Shown: positions 33,440 through 46,089 of the stretch, in pieces
Layout: every line of letters starts with the position of its first letter
Position numbering within the stretch: position 1 is the first letter of the stretch
DNA from: Dromiciops gliroides
Lineage: Eukaryota; Chordata; Mammalia; Microbiotheria; Microbiotheriidae
Assembly (NCBI RefSeq): GCF_019393635.1
Contig: NC_057862.1
Span: 267,482,441-267,546,440 of the forward strand
Reading direction: 5' to 3'
Length of the DNA: 64,000 nucleotides
Program-made: the position numbers and the translations under genes
The notes under the pieces: generated by a model
What the model was told of the DNA's origin: nothing
Seen by the model: only the letters and a program-made list of their open reading frames with translations
Database searches by the model: none

Positions 33440-33461
33440 ATCTTAGCTCTACCCCCTCAAT
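33440..33461 (-). promoter_or_regulatory. L1/HAL1 5' end with YY1-like motif
   Basis: Antisense of GGGGGTAGAGCTAAGATGGG. The AAGATGG core near the 5' end is the position of the YY1 site in L1 5' UTRs. Similar starts are at 50912, 51921 and 58988. Confidence 0.5.
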
Positions 33462-34700
33462 TTCCAATTCTTTACAACCATAAAAAAGAGATCCCATAAA
33501 TATTTTTTGTACTTATAGGTCTTTTCATTTTTCTTTGATCTCTTTGAGATACAGATGTAGTAGTAGTATTGCTGAATTAAGGGATATACAAAATTTTATA
33601 GCCCCTTGGCCTTACAAATTGTTTTCCAAAATGGTTAGACCAGTTCTCAATTTATCCAACAGTGCATTAGTATCCCTATTTTCCACATCTCATCCAGCAT
33701 TTGTCATTTTCCTGTTCTATCATGCTAGCTAATTTGATAGGAGTGAGGTGGTACCTTAGAGTTGTTTTAATTTGCGTTTCTCTAATGAATAGTGATTTAG
33801 ATAACTTTTTCATGTGACTATTGATAGCTTTGATTTTTTCTTCTGAAAACTACCTGTTTATATCCTTTGACCATTTATCAATTGAGAAATGGATCATAGG
33901 TTTATATGGCTCCCTTTATATTTGAGAATTTAGGTTATTGGGGAAAACTGCTATAAAAATTCCTTCCCAGTTTCTTGCTTTCCTTCTAATTTTGACTGAA
34001 TTGGTTTTGTTTGTACAAATCCTTTTTCATTTCATATAATCAAAATTAGGATTTACAGAGCAGCTATGTGCTTTGGATAGAGTATCAGGCCTGGAGCCAG
34101 GAGGACCTGAGTCTAAATACAGCATTCTACACTATATTGGCTATGTGACCCTGAGCAAATGACTCAGTTTCCTCATCTATAAAATAATCTGGAGAAGGAA
34201 ATGGCAAACCACTCCATTGTCTTTGCCAAGAAAACCCCAAATAGAGTCACAAAGTCAGACATGACTGAAAATGATTGAACAACAAGAAGAATCAATTATC
34301 TATCATACTTTCTGGGATCCTCTCTATCTTTTTGGTGATAAACTCTTTCCTTGTCCATAGATCTAATAGGTGATATTTTCTATGCTTTTCTTATTTGCTT
34401 CCCTTTATGTCTAAATCATGTGCCCATTTTGAATTAATCTTGGTATACAGAATAAGATGCACAACATTCTTTTTTGTGTGTCCATTCTTTTTACTTATAT
34501 TATTATAGTTATTATGTATAGTGTTTTGTTGGCTTGATTACTTCACTCAGTCTTTCTTTTTCTACATTTTCATTATATTTGTCATTTCTTATAGCAAATA
34601 ATATTCCATTAAATTTATGTACCACAATTTGTTTAGCCATTTCCCTCTGTTGCTTTTTATTTTCCCTTTTAAGGCTAATGACCCTAGTATTTAAAAGTGA
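33462..34700 (-). mobile_element. L1 3' part, antisense
   Basis: CAATTTCCAATTCTTTACAA, TTGCTGAATTAAGGGATA, GGTGGTACCTTAGAGTTG and ATTTATCAATTGAGAAATGG follow antisense L1 order. Split by the SINE at 34058-34287. Confidence 0.75.
34058..34287 (+). mobile_element. MAR1/MIR-type CORE-SINE
   Basis: CAGCTATGTGCTTTGGATAG head, CTCAGTTTCCTCATCTATAA core, CCATTGTCTTTGCCAAGAAA and GATTGAACAACAAG end. Confidence 0.82.
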
Positions 34701-34982
34701 ATAAAAACCCAAGGTGAGTAAGTGGTTAGGCTTTATTTAATGACCAAGCCCAGATGACTTACATACAATTGTAACTGATAGAAGTGGTTGATGTGATTTC
34801 ATCTTTGTTTCTTTTTAAATAAATAAAATTAGGTTTATTGATGCATTTTGTTTTTGTCACCATTAATTCTCATCCTCCATTAAAAATAAACCCCTCCTTG
34901 TGAAAAGAAAAATAAGCAAAAATATCTGATTCACAGGCCTCATTTGATAGTGTATAAAATATTCCACCTAGAAGTCCCTTTA

Positions 34983-35228
34983 GACAGCTAGGGGCACAGC
35001 GGATAGAGTGTCAGGCCTAAAGTTAGGAAGGCTTATTTTCCTGAGTTCAAATATGGCTTCAGACACTTCCTAGCTGTTTGACCCTGAGCACGTCACTTGG
35101 CTTATCTTCATCTGTAAAGTGAGCTGGAGAAGGAGATGGCAAAACACCCCAGTATCTTTGCCAAGTAAACCCCAAATGGGGTCATGAAGAGTCAGAAATG
35201 ATGACTGAAACAACTGAATAACAACAAA
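34983..35228 (+). mobile_element. MAR1/MIR-type CORE-SINE
   Basis: AGACAGCTAGGGGCACAGCG head, CAGTATCTTTGCCAAGTAAA and AACTGAATAACAACAAAG end. Confidence 0.82.
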
Positions 35229-35474
35229 GAAGTCACTCACCTCTCTGCTTTAAGGAAGGAGATATGTTTTATTATCTCTTTTCTGGAGACTTCACTGGGT
35301 TTTTTTCCCCATTATAAAGTATTTTCATTTACATTTTTGTACTCTTTATATTGTTCTCTTACTTGTATTCTGAATTATATTAATGGTTATCTTGAAAAGT
35401 CCTAGAGAATTTTGGGGGTGCTGCAGGAAAGGATAAGAGAGGATGTCATTACAATTTTTAAAAAATTGAAGAGG

Positions 35475-35631
35475 GGGGGCAGCTAGATGGTGCAGTGGTT
35501 AAGCACCGGCCCTGGATTCAGGAGTACCTGAGTTCAAATCCGGCCTCAGACACTTGACACTTACTAGCTGTGTGACCCTGGGCAAGTCACTTAACCCCCG
35601 TTGCCTGCAAAAAAAAAAAAAAGAAAGAAAG
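35475..35631 (+). mobile_element. WSINE-type SINE
   Basis: Close to consensus. AAAAATTGAAGAGGG lies before it and again after the A/GAAA tail. Confidence 0.93.
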
Positions 35632-37160
35632 AAAAAAAATTGAAGAGGGTAGAGTTGGCAAAATATAAATGAGTGAACTCAACTCCTATTCTTAACAAAA
35701 TTCTAGAATGCATTATTAAGTGAATGGTTAATGAGCACTTAGAAATGAAAACATTTTTCACTAAGCATGGTTAGATTTTTTTTAAAGTTAAGATTATATA
35801 GAGCTAGGATGAACCTTAGCGTATCTTCCAACTCTCTCATTTTACTAATGAACTGAGTTTCAGAGAAGTTGTAACTTGCTGAAGGTCATATAGGTAGTAA
35901 ATAGCAGAGTTGTTTAGGATCAGAACCTAGGTCCACCACTCTTTCCACTGTACCCTATTGTCTTATGTTAGGCTAAATTTGTTTCTTTTTTTTTTTTTAA
36001 CAGTGTAATGAGACTGGTAGCTCGGGAGACTACTGTAAGTGGCCTATGTAAATTTCAGTAAATGGCACACTTTTATGCTATGCTTGTGCATAAAATAGAA
36101 AAATATATGCTAGAACAGGGCTTCTTAAACTATTTCCACTTCTGACCCCAGGTATATAGGTATATATTACCTTTTGCTGTTGTCAAATTTTTTGCAACCC
36201 CCACATTCAGTTACATAACCCACAGCTTAAGATCCGGATTTCACTAAATGATGAAACCAAAGAGAAGACCTAAATGGATCAATATCATCTTTAAAGGTTT
36301 GAGTGTAATGAGACAAAGATCTTTTGGCTAAATGTTATTTCAATAGTATTTTTTGCTTTTGTTTTTGTTTTTTACATCAGTGGTTTAGGTACTGGCACTA
36401 CTGGCACACTTGTCCAATTTGCTAATATCGTGAATCTTGGGGGAATAGAGCTATAGCATTAGGTGATGAAGCCAGTGTACAAAACCATTTTAATGGCCTA
36501 CAGTCATAAACTGAATCCAACTAGATGAAATTAAATAGGGATAAGTGCAAAGTTATACAATTGCTGGAAAACAGATTTCATCCCCATGTCACCAAAAAAA
36601 AAAAAAAAAGAGAGAGAGAGAGGTCTTAGTAGAATGCAAAATCATTATGAGCCAAATATATGAAGTGACAGTTAGAAAAGTTAATGTTATTCTTAGCTAA
36701 ATTTAGAATGAGAATAAGAATATTCTCCAGAATGAGACAAATAATATTATGCTCTGGTAAGGTAGTCCCAAATTGTCTGGTGAAAGAATGTTGCAAGAGG
36801 CCAAACTGTGGGTGGTATGATGGGACAATAGAAAGTTTGGAAACAGCTGAAAGATCTTTTACAAAAAGAGAAATTGCAAATCAATTTATGGAGAGTGGAA
36901 TAATAACCTTACCTCTCTGAGTACCCAGTTGAAATTAGATAACATAAATTTACAGTAGATCCAATCAGTATGGTTTTGTGCTTTCAGCAACACGTGATTA
37001 GGAACCAAGGAGAGGAAAGATAGCCTGACATTGTTCCTCTCTCTTTTGCAATTCCTCAAACACAAATATTAAAGCTTTCAAATCAAAACAGTTATGGTAG
37101 AATAAATCTTTAATTAAGCTAGCTGTAATATTAATTAAAACAGGAAATGTAAATTAACTT
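35632..37160. other. Gene-free stretch
   Basis: Holds a truncated MITE copy (36117-36240) and an A(n)GA(n) run at about 36591-36623. No gene recognised. Confidence 0.5.
36117..36240. mobile_element. Truncated hAT-like MITE copy
   Basis: Starts CAGGGCTTCTTAAACTATTT and continues TCTGACCCCAGGTATATAGG, CAACCCCCACATTCAG, matching one side of the element at 19643-19957. The opposite end is missing. Confidence 0.5.
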
Positions 37161-37311
37161 CCCCCCACCACCACCACAGGGCAATGAGGGTTAAGTGATT
37201 TGCCCAGGGTCACAAAGCTAATAAGTGTTAAGTGTTTCAGGTCAAATTTGAATTCAGGTCCTTCTGAATCCAGGGCCTGTACTTTATCCACTGCACCACC
37301 TAGTTGCCCCC
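37161..37311 (-). mobile_element. WSINE-type SINE
   Basis: Antisense SINE with a CCACCACCA-like tail and AAATTAACTT on both sides. Confidence 0.9.
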
Positions 37312-37799
37312 TAAATTAACTTTTTAGAAATAGAAACCTTTGGTATCAACCTCTTCCCACTTCCCCATATTCATGAAATCTCTCAAAGGGGAAAACTCAA
37401 CACAATCTGATCTGCTTCTCACTTTGAAGCCAGGTAAGTTCCATCTGACAGCAGGTGTAATAGAAGGCTCATGAATCTAGATTATTGCCTTTAGCCTTGT
37501 TCCCATTTCTGACAATCTCTCAATTTGCTTGTTCAAATCACCAAATCAGAGTAAAACCAGAACTTGAACTGTCAGTCTAAAGATCTCCAGTTCAATAGGA
37601 CACTGTTTATGCACACTCTCTCTTTCACAAGGATCTCTCCTCCACAAGGGGGAGAAAATGCAATGTTTTCCCTTTAAAAAATGAAATTCTTTTTTCCTTC
37701 ATAGACCATAGCAAGCCAAAAGACTCCATTTGACAAGGAAAACTTCATCTTTCTGTCTTTCAATCTCTCTCGTCTTTCCACGTCTCTCTGTGTCTCTGC

Positions 37800-37831
<32 letters not shown>

Positions 37832-37954
37832 CTTGTACATAGTGTCCTTGAAAGTAGATTATGATTAAAGTCCCAACTTAGTAAATTACATGAACAGGGA
37901 ATATGTAGTCCAGGACAACTACAACTCTGTAACTATAAAATTTTATATAACAGG
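37312..37954. other. Gene-free stretch
   Basis: Contains a TG microsatellite at 37804-37830; otherwise nothing recognised. Confidence 0.5.
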
Positions 37955-38430
37955 TGGTATGGTTAGAGCACTAGATCTGGAGACAGGAAGTCAATAAGCA
38001 TTTATTAAGCACCTATTATGTGCCAGGTACTGTACTGAGTGCTTTAAAGATATTATCTTATTTGATCCTCACAATAACTCTCAAATATTATTATCCTCAT
38101 TTTACAGGTGAAGAAACTGAAACAATAAGAGGTTGAGTGATTTTCCCAGGTCACACAGCTAGTAACTGTCTGAGGTCATATTTGAACTCAGGTCTATTCT
38201 GACTTCAAGCCCAGTGCTATAGCTACTGTACCTAGCTGCCTCAAATTCGGAAAGGCTTAACCACAATGTATAACCTAGGACAAGTCACTTAAGCACCTCA
38301 GTTTCCTCATCTGTAACATAGAGATGGTAATAGCTCCTACCTTCCTGGGTTATTTAGAGGATAAAATTATATAATATTTTAAAGTACCTTTTAAACCTTA
38401 AAATGCAATGTAAATGTTATAAATTTGCTT
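37955..38430 (+). mobile_element. MIR split by a second SINE
   Basis: A plus MIR head (GGTGGTATGGTTAGAGCACT, to 37990) resumes at 38244 with TAGGACAAGTCACTTAAGCA and CTCAGTTTCCTCATCTGTAA. Between lies an antisense element. Confidence 0.65.
37991..38243 (-). mobile_element. MIR/MAR1-type SINE, nested
   Basis: AAGCATTTATTAAGCACCTA, CATTTTACAGGTGAAGAAAC and TTTGAACTCAGG in antisense order, ending at TACCTAGCTGCC. TCAA occurs at both joins. Confidence 0.65.
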
Positions 38431-39608
38431 TAACAAATATTCACCACAGTTCCTAATCTGTGCAAATCCATAATTTGCTGCACTAACACCTTGTCAGGCA
38501 TATCCTTTCATCTGGATGAATTGACTGGGCTTTTCTGAAGCTCTGCTTCTAAGCTGGCTCATTATTCAATTGAGCTTGCTCCAATACAGCACCTTAAGTA
38601 TTTGTCTCTTCCAGCTTTAGACTTATCTCATGCTTCTGGTTGAAAATGTTATACTCTTAGTAAAAGGCAAGGACCCTTATCTTAATTCTGGCAAAAGCCT
38701 TTCCAACTCTGCCTCTTTGTCAATAGTCTCCTTTTTCTCCACCTCTCAGCAAAATAGGTGCAATGCAGAGAAGTATCTTTTGTCTTCTCTTCCTTCCTCT
38801 CAAAAATAAGTGGCTGGTATAGAGCTATTCCTTTTCCTCAGCTGCCAATCATAGCTGAATAATGAGCAATTGCTCTGCCATATGCAAATCAGCATCTCTT
38901 GTCCCAGAACATCTAGGAACTTCACTTTTTCTCCCTAGAACACTGAGCCAACTTCAGCTTCTAGACAATGAACTAAACTCCCTCACAAATATATAAGGTG
39001 TTTGTATGTATAATACACATGTAGGTATGTATATGTATGTAATACATTCATACATACATAAATATGTGCCACCATTTTAAATAGCACGTCAAAAAGACTA
39101 GATATTGTTTCTACACATTGCTGTACATATTAGAACACTAGGACAAAGTAAAATAAAATTAATTTATTGCCATGAAATAAATTTAACTTTTTATGCCTTA
39201 AAATGCAAAATATACTCCTTTTGCTTCAGTCATTTCTTTACATTATTTTTTCATTGTGTTCATAAGATTTTTAACACATATTCTTTAATTTGTTAACACT
39301 TTATCAAAATGGCTATTAAGTGTACCTTTGACCAACAATCAATTTTTAAAAAAATTTTGATGCCTATAGCTTTCAATTGATCTTAAATCAGATGAATCTA
39401 CAGGCTACTGAATCATGCTTTATCTATATATAGAATAATTTTTTTAGTCTTTCTTGATGTATGGAAGAAAACCAGAAAAACCCCCCACTACATTGAGTTT
39501 AAAGAGTGGGACCCTTGATAGCATCCTATGACTTTATCGCCAACTCCAGGTTTAGAGCCTCCCTCTCTTTGCCTCCTTGCTTAAAGTCCCAGCACACAAA
39601 AACCTCTT
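38431..39608. other. Gene-free stretch
   Basis: No gene or named repeat recognised; a TATG/CATA simple stretch lies near 39005-39065. Confidence 0.5.
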
Positions 39609-39623
39609 TTTATTGAAATCTCC

Positions 39624-39947
<324 letters not shown>

Positions 39948-40085
39948 GATGAGGCAATCGGGGTTAAGTGACTTGCCCAGGGTCACACAGCTAAGTAAGT
40001 GTCAAGTGCCTGAAGCCGGATTTGAACTCAGGTCCTCTTGACTCCAGGACCGGTGATAGAGATCCACTGAACCACCTAGCTGCCC
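39948..40085 (-). mobile_element. WSINE-type SINE
   Basis: Antisense SINE body. TTATTGAAATCT lies at 39610-39621 and 40089-40100. Confidence 0.93.
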
Positions 40086-40100
40086 TTGTTATTGAAATCT

Positions 40101-40407
40101 AATCTTCTCCAAAATGTACTGCTTCTCCCTCTTCCTGGAATGTCTCTGCTTCAAGACCTAGCCCAAAAAGTTCTCTCCTCAAGGGTTAAAGGAAGGTTGT
40201 CTGCCAGTCCATAGAATCGATTCATTGCTTCCCTCTGACACCTCTAGACCAAGAACCTTGGATGAGTACTGGCCCTTAGGTTCTGCCATATGTGCATGGT
40301 ACTAGGTCAAGCTACACTAATCCATCTTGATTTTGGTATTTCTGAAGTTCCAAAAAATTATGCTCCTCTGTATATCAATCAATATATTTAAGAGAGCTCA
40401 GTTCTTG
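40101..40407. other. Gene-free stretch
   Basis: Nothing recognised. Confidence 0.5.
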
Positions 40408-40645
40408 TTCAATTGTTTTTCAGTCAGGTCCAACTCTTTGTGACCCCATTTGGAGTTTTCTTGGCAAAGATACTGGACTGGTTTGTCATTTCCTTCTTTA
40501 GCTCTTTTTACTGATGAGGAAACTGAGACAAACAGGGTTAAGTGACTTGCTCACGGTCACACAGCTAATAAATGTCTGAGTCCTGAATTGAACTCAGGAA
40601 GAAGAATCTTCCTGACTCTGCCCTGGGCCACTCAGTTACTCCCTT
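40408..40645 (-). mobile_element. MAR1/MIR-type CORE-SINE
   Basis: TTGTTCAATTGTTTTTCAGT start, GTTTTCTTGGCAAAGATACT, GATGAGGAAACTGAGACAAA and a CCACTCAGTTACTCC end. Confidence 0.85.
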
Positions 40646-40954
40646 GAGAGAGTTTATCGTTTTCTAAATGAGACAAAGGCTTCCTGGACCACTAGAAGAA
40701 AGAAAAAAAAATGTCCAAAACATTTTGGAGTGGATATTTGACAATCTGATGGAAATGCTCACTTGTAAGCTTACTTGGACTTCTTCAGACAACAGTTTCA
40801 ACATAGCCTTAAATTTAAAAGTGTTCTATCAGTAAAAATTGTCTGTTTTCCAACTTATAGTAGTTTGGCTTTTGTGTTGCTTTGCCCCTGACAAAGATGG
40901 TTCCCCTCTCAGTGGCATTTCAAATCACCTTCAATGAAGTTACTAACAGTTGTG

Positions 40955-41115
40955 ATGATAGGAAAGCCACTTAATTTCTGTATGTTTCAGTTTTCTTAAC
41001 TGTCAAATGGGAATGAATAATATCTACTTCATAAGGTTGTTGTGAGGATCAAATGAAATATTTGTAATATTCTTGGAACTTAGTAGCTACTTAATAAAAA
41101 CTTGTTTCCTTCCCC
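40955..41115 (+). mobile_element. MIR-type SINE fragment
   Basis: AAGCCACTTAATTTCTG, TCAGTTTTCTTAACTGTCAA, AAGGTTGTTGTGAGGATCAA and ACTTAATAAAAACTTGTTTC in MIR order. Confidence 0.65.
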
Positions 41116-41850
41116 TCCCCCATCATAGCAATGACTAGCAGCTGTTTTGTTTTGTTTTTATTGGTCTTCTGACTGTTCTTCTAATTTCAAGAATACTAAA
41201 ATATATAGTAGGGGAATCAATAACAACCTTCCTAGTTAACTGCCAGGTCTTTCAGGAGGTCTTTCCTTGTTTTCTTTTTTCTTTTTTTCCCCTTTTTTTT
41301 GTAGGCAGATCTCTTCCATTTCATATTTATTGATTGTGCTGGTTCTAGTTTTACTTATTTTAAAAAATAACATATATTAGAAAAGCATTCCACATATACA
41401 GCAGAAGACAAAAAGAGGATCTTCATAAAACCTTGAATCTACATTTCATATTGCTTACTTACCTTTAAGTATATAAAAATTCTCCATGTTACATTCAAAA
41501 CCAACCTGCTTGTCTGTGCTTCCTCCTGAACTTGCTTATGTGTATTTTTCAAATGTTTTGTATATTTTATGTATGTATATTTTCAAAATGTTTTGATATC
41601 CTTTCTTTGTTTTGCCTTGGTTATTGCCTACAATTCCCTCCTCCATAATGCAACCAAAAAAAGAAACAAAGAAAAAGAGAAAGAGGGAAGGAGGGAAGGA
41701 AGGACAGAAAGGAAGAAGGAAGGATGGAAGCGAGAGATGGAGGGAGGAAGGAGAAGAAGGAAAGGAAGAAGGAAGGAAGGAATATGATGTCTGCTTTTGG
41801 TTTTAGGTAGATAATTAAAAATATTTAAAAATCCTATTTGCTTATACTTT
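41116..41850. other. Gene-free stretch with purine tract
   Basis: A GGAA/GAAG-rich purine tract covers about 41660-41785. The Lys/Glu/Arg-rich frames over it are low-complexity. Confidence 0.6.
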
Positions 41851-42827
41851 TTAGAGGATTAACATTAATAAATATTATACTGTGTCAAAGATTTTTTTCT
41901 ATGGATTGGTACAAATTGTTCTTTAAAAGATTGATAAAATTCTCCTCAGACTCTATCATGACCAGAAGTTCTCAATGTCCCTTCCTTCTTTAGTAATTCT
42001 TTCATATTTATTTCTATTTCTTTTTCTGGGGTTGAATACTTTAATATCTCTATTTTGTCTCAATCTGATTTAGCTATTTTATATTTTAAAAAATAATTTC
42101 TCTATTTCTTTGGAATTTTCAAATTTGGTAGCATAGTATATTCTAATATTTATGTTTCTTCTTGTTTTATCATGATTTCATCTTTTCCATTTGCTATTTT
42201 GTTGACTTGATTTTTGCTCTCTTCTTTTTAATCATATTGGTTAAAGGTTTATCGATTTTGTTGGTCTTTTCAAAGAACTATTAGATTTACTTATCACTTC
42301 TTTACTTTTTTTAGTTTCCAGTTTATTTCTATGATAACTTTTCACAACTCTTTTTTTACTTGTTTGATGCTTGGTTATTTTTTGGCATCTAAATTTTTTA
42401 AATGCACATTCAATTCATCAATCCTCTCCTTTTCAATTTTGTTATATATGTTTTTAGGGATGTAATTTTTCTTATGAGATTTGTTTTTGTATTCCAGAAA
42501 TTTTGCCATATTGTTTCATCATTATAATTTTCTTTCACACTATTATTAATTATTTCTGTCATTTGTCCATTGATCCACTATTATTTATGATTTCTTTGTA
42601 AAGTCTCCATTTAGGTTTGTGTCTTTTGATTGTACTCCCTGAACTAATTATTTTGCATTACAATTTTTAAAATATTTACAATTAATTCCTTTTGCTTTTA
42701 TTTGTAATATCTCTGTGCCCTAATGCATGGTCAGTTGTTATAAATGTTCCATGCAGTGCTGAAAAATATGTCTCTATGTCTATATATGCATACATATATA
42801 TGTCTATAGATATATGTGCATATTTGT

Positions 42828-43078
42828 TGTTGTTCAATCATTTCAGTAGTGACCAAATCTTTGTGACCTGATTTGGGATTTTCTTGGCAAAGATACTAGA
42901 GTGATTTGCCATTTCCTTCTTCAGCTCATTTTATAAATGAGAAAACTGAGGCAGAGTTAAGTGACTTGTCCAGGGTCATTCAGCTGTTAACTGTCTGAGG
43001 CCATATTTAAACTCAGGAAGATGAGTGTTCCTAACTCTAGACCCAGTACTCTATCCATTGTGCCACCTAGCTGCCCTC
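42828..43078 (-). mobile_element. MAR1/MIR-type CORE-SINE
   Basis: TTGTTGTTCAATCATTTCAG start and CCATTGTGCCACCTAGCTGC end, followed by a CT-rich tract to about 43112. Confidence 0.85.
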
Positions 43079-43464
43079 CTCCCTCCCTCTCTCTCTCTCT
43101 TTCCCTCTCTCTATATAAGGGAGTACCTTTCTGCCCCACTTTTTCTATATATGTGTATGAATATATACATACACATTTTGTGGGACTAAACTATATACTT
43201 CATACATAGTTATACATGTACATATACATATAAACATATGTGTTTCATACATGCATGTGTTCTTTAACAGTCCCATTTAGAAAACATCACAAGTCTTTTA
43301 CCTCTAGTTTCTCCCACAAAGTCTTCAATTCTCTATTTTTCCTTTTGTTTATCTGTGTTTTTTCCCCAAAATTGGAAAAGAGGACATTGAAATCTCATGC
43401 TACTCTTGTATTGCTGTTTGTGTCATCTTATAATTCAGGTAATATTTCCTTGATGAATTCATAT

Positions 43465-44039
43465 TGTGAGATATGGTAACAATTTGCTACAATAATGGAC
43501 TCTTCTCAGAAAAGTATGTCCATATAAGGAACAGCAAGGGAATATTGTCTAGTAAACTAGGCCAACACGAGAAAAGGAAAAGGAAGTTTTTCAGGGTTAG
43601 AGATAGGAATCAGTTTGAGCTGGCTCTTGATGGTATCCTAGTAAAAGTAGATAAAAGTTCAACCCTAGTCACTACTGCGTTTGCCTAATAGACTTATAAA
43701 TATTAACTTCTCCTCCCATGCCTAAAATCTCCACCCCATTTTTGATCGTGGGTTGCATGAAGGTGTATGTGGATGGGAGGGGTAACATATCAAGGAGAAT
43801 TTAGTTAGAACTCTTCCGGGAAGATTGTGAACCTGAGCCTAGCAACCTATAATGACTCAGGGGAGGGACTTACTGTGTTGGGCTCAGGATAAATACAGTC
43901 TGAGCACCCTTAGCACTCCCACTCACTAATTGGTTTTACTCTGGGTGCCCTTCTCATGAGAACGCAATAAAGGCTTTTGTCATACCAAAGTTGCCTCTGA
44001 AAAGACTTATTTTGAGAAGGCCTGTACCAGTTTCTCACA
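43465..44039 (+). mobile_element. Solo LTR with promoter and poly(A) signals
   Basis: 575 bp beginning TGTGAGA and ending TCTCACA, with ATAT on both sides (43461-43464, 44040-44043). A GATAAATA TATA-type box at about 43888-43895 and AATAAA at 43966-43971 give a plus orientation and plausible U3-R-U5 spacing. It sits in an antisense L1. Its TGTGA/TCACA ends match those of the miniature element, but the body is different. Confidence 0.88.
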
Positions 44040-44686
44040 ATATGGAATATATAAGGTCAATTTTGATATTGACTTGTTGTCTATGGTTCCTCTTGCCGTA
44101 ATGCAGTTTATTTCCTTTTGGGTTATGAATTATTGTTTTTGCTTTGCCTGATAGCATGATTGCAATTCCTGTTTTACTGAATTCAGCTTATTTATAGTAA
44201 ATTTTGTTTTGAGGCTTCATTTTTATTCTGTAAATGTCTGGTTTTAGGTTTGTGTTTAAGCAAAAGATTATGAGTTTTTAAAAAATATCCAATCTATTAT
44301 ATTCTTTCATTTTATTATATTGTTATTCATTCACACTTAAAGTTGTGAGAGGTTTATATTTTCCTCCACTTGTATCTAATTATTTTCTGAATTAAGTTTT
44401 GTTCTGTAAAGAGAACATTATTATTGCTTTTCCTTTTCCAAATTGTCTTTAATTCTGTGTATTTGCATCCTAACCAGTTCAATCTTTTATTGCTTTAGTG
44501 GAATTTGCTGTTGTGGATTCAAGTTTTCTATTCTGCTTCTTATTTCTTCAGGCTATAATTCTGCTATCACTATTCTTATTTCTCTCTTAAAAACACTCAG
44601 AAACATCTTGTTGTCATTCCATGCAATCTTGGGAATCCACAAGGTCATCTCTCTCATTTTTTTGTTTTCCAATGTTTCTTCTTCTT

Positions 44687-44749
44687 TGTTTGTTTGTTTG
44701 TTTGTTTGTTTGTTTGTTTGTTTGTTTCTTTCTTTCTTTCTTTCTTTCT
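44687..44749. repeat. (TTTG)n(TTTC)n tract from a SINE tail
   Basis: About ten TTTG units followed by TTTC units, directly at the tail side of the SINE at 44753-44889. Confidence 0.9.
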
Positions 44750-44752
44750 GGG

Positions 44753-44889
44753 AGATGAGGCAATTGGGGTTAAGTGACTTGCCCAAGGTCACACAGCTGG
44801 TAAGTGTAAAGTGTCTGAGGCCAGATTTGAACTCAGGTCCTCCTGACTCCAGGGCTGGTGCTCTATCCACTGCGTCACCTAGCTGCCCC
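44753..44889 (-). mobile_element. WSINE-type SINE
   Basis: Antisense SINE ending GCGTCACCTAGCTGCCCC. Confidence 0.92.
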
Positions 44890-45210
44890 TTCAATATTTA
44901 TTCTTTTTTTTTTCTTTTTTTTCTCCAATATTTATTCTTAAATGCCTGGTTTCATTTTTTATGATCTGGAAGCCATATTTCCTTCTGTTATCTTCCCTGT
45001 TGTTTTTTCTATTTGTGCTCAAGGTTTTATTCTAAATTTTCTTCCTCCTAAGACCCTTGGTAATTTTAATCTTCTTTTTCTTATAGTCTATTATTGCTCA
45101 CTTTCTGACTCCTCTTTTTATAATTGTTCTCCCAGGGCTTGGACTTCACATCTGTCTCTTCCATTGGCCAATTCATATTTTATTAGCCTCAGCCCCTGCC
45201 CTAGGTAACT

Positions 45211-45851
45211 TCTGTGGGAACAGAACTGAACACAGCTGGATGCCTTTCAGTACTTTGTTTTCAGGCCTATTAGAGCCACATATACATGCTGGAATCCTTC
45301 ACCAGTATTTTCTGTTCCTCAGTTCTCTGGTGGACCTTTGTTAGAGCACAGCATGCTGTTTTTCTAGCCAGAGTAAGCTTTGGACTTTTGGCTTTCTGTG
45401 ACAATGGAGGGATATTGGTGGAAGGAGCAGGCAAGCAGAGTTTATTTCTCTTTAGTGGGTTATCTCATGTACCTTTACTGACTGGCCAAGAAATGTCTTT
45501 CACAAATAAAATAATATCACTGGAGGTCCAAATAAAAATATTCCCTTGGTCCCTGTATCATAGAGCACAGGAAATTTCCCCTAAAAGATCCCTGCCTATA
45601 CAAAGAAAAATCCAAATGGAGTTCCTAACTCACTCCTAATGATAATAAACATGTAAACTTAACAACAAAAAAAAGATTTTGGGTACTAAACAGATGTAGG
45701 GTTCTTCCAAAAAAGATTAAGTACTTGGAGCTGATGCCAAAAGGATCTCAGCAAACTGTTTGGACTCATTTCACAGTAAGTTAGGAAGTTTGTGTCTACC
45801 TAAAATAAAAAAAGGAAAAGAAAAAAAAGATGAGCTCACACAGTATGTACT
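45211..45851. other. Gene-free stretch
   Basis: Nothing recognised. Confidence 0.45.
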
Positions 45852-46025
45852 AGAACAGAGATTGGCAATCTCTAGTCCATAAACCAAATTCAGCCCACCA
45901 TATATTTTTGTACTGTTGATTTACAAATGTAAAAAAACATTATTAGCTTGTGGGCAGTATGAAAACACGTGGCAGGCTGGATTTGACTCATGGGACATAA
46001 TTTCCTAAGCTCTGAGTTTTAGGAA
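45852..46025. mobile_element. hAT-like non-autonomous DNA element
   Basis: CAGAGATTGGCAATCTCTAG, CCAAATTCAGCCCACC, TATTTTTGTAC and GGCAGGCTGGATTTGACTC resemble a common mammalian hAT-derived repeat. Ends CAGAG / CTCTG are inverted. Confidence 0.5.
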
Positions 46026-46089
46026 AGCAAAATCTATTTTGCTCATATTATTAACTATTTGTGTGAGGGAGGAAGGGAAGAAGGGGAGG

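Larger units (their letters stand above)
21756..33461 (-). mobile_element. HAL1-like element hosting LTR and ERV
   Basis: Read on the minus strand, a 5' end with a CTAAGATGG motif lies at about 33461-33440. ORF1 follows at 32690-31900, then a purine-rich 3' region and a 3' end near 21756. ORF1 passes straight into the 3' region without any ORF2. Without its two guests (21898-22264 and 23431-31882) it is about 2.9 kb. The provirus split it within the ORF1 C-terminal half: left flank ends TCTTATGTTA, right flank resumes GTTATCCT. Confidence 0.75.
41850..45210 (-). mobile_element. Old L1, antisense, with nested insertions
   Basis: 41940-42700 and 44040-44440 resemble the antisense ORF2 endonuclease-RT spacer seen at 61900-62800 (TTGTTGGTCTTTTCAAAGAA, TGCCCTAATGCATGGTCAG). 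44440-45210 resembles the ORF1-like part at 14380-15210. Interrupted by a MAR1 (42828-43078), a solo LTR (43465-44039) and a SINE. Confidence 0.65.

Noticed and set aside
41569..41806. Lys/Glu/Arg-rich frames
   Set aside because: Low-complexity purine tract, no start context or domain.
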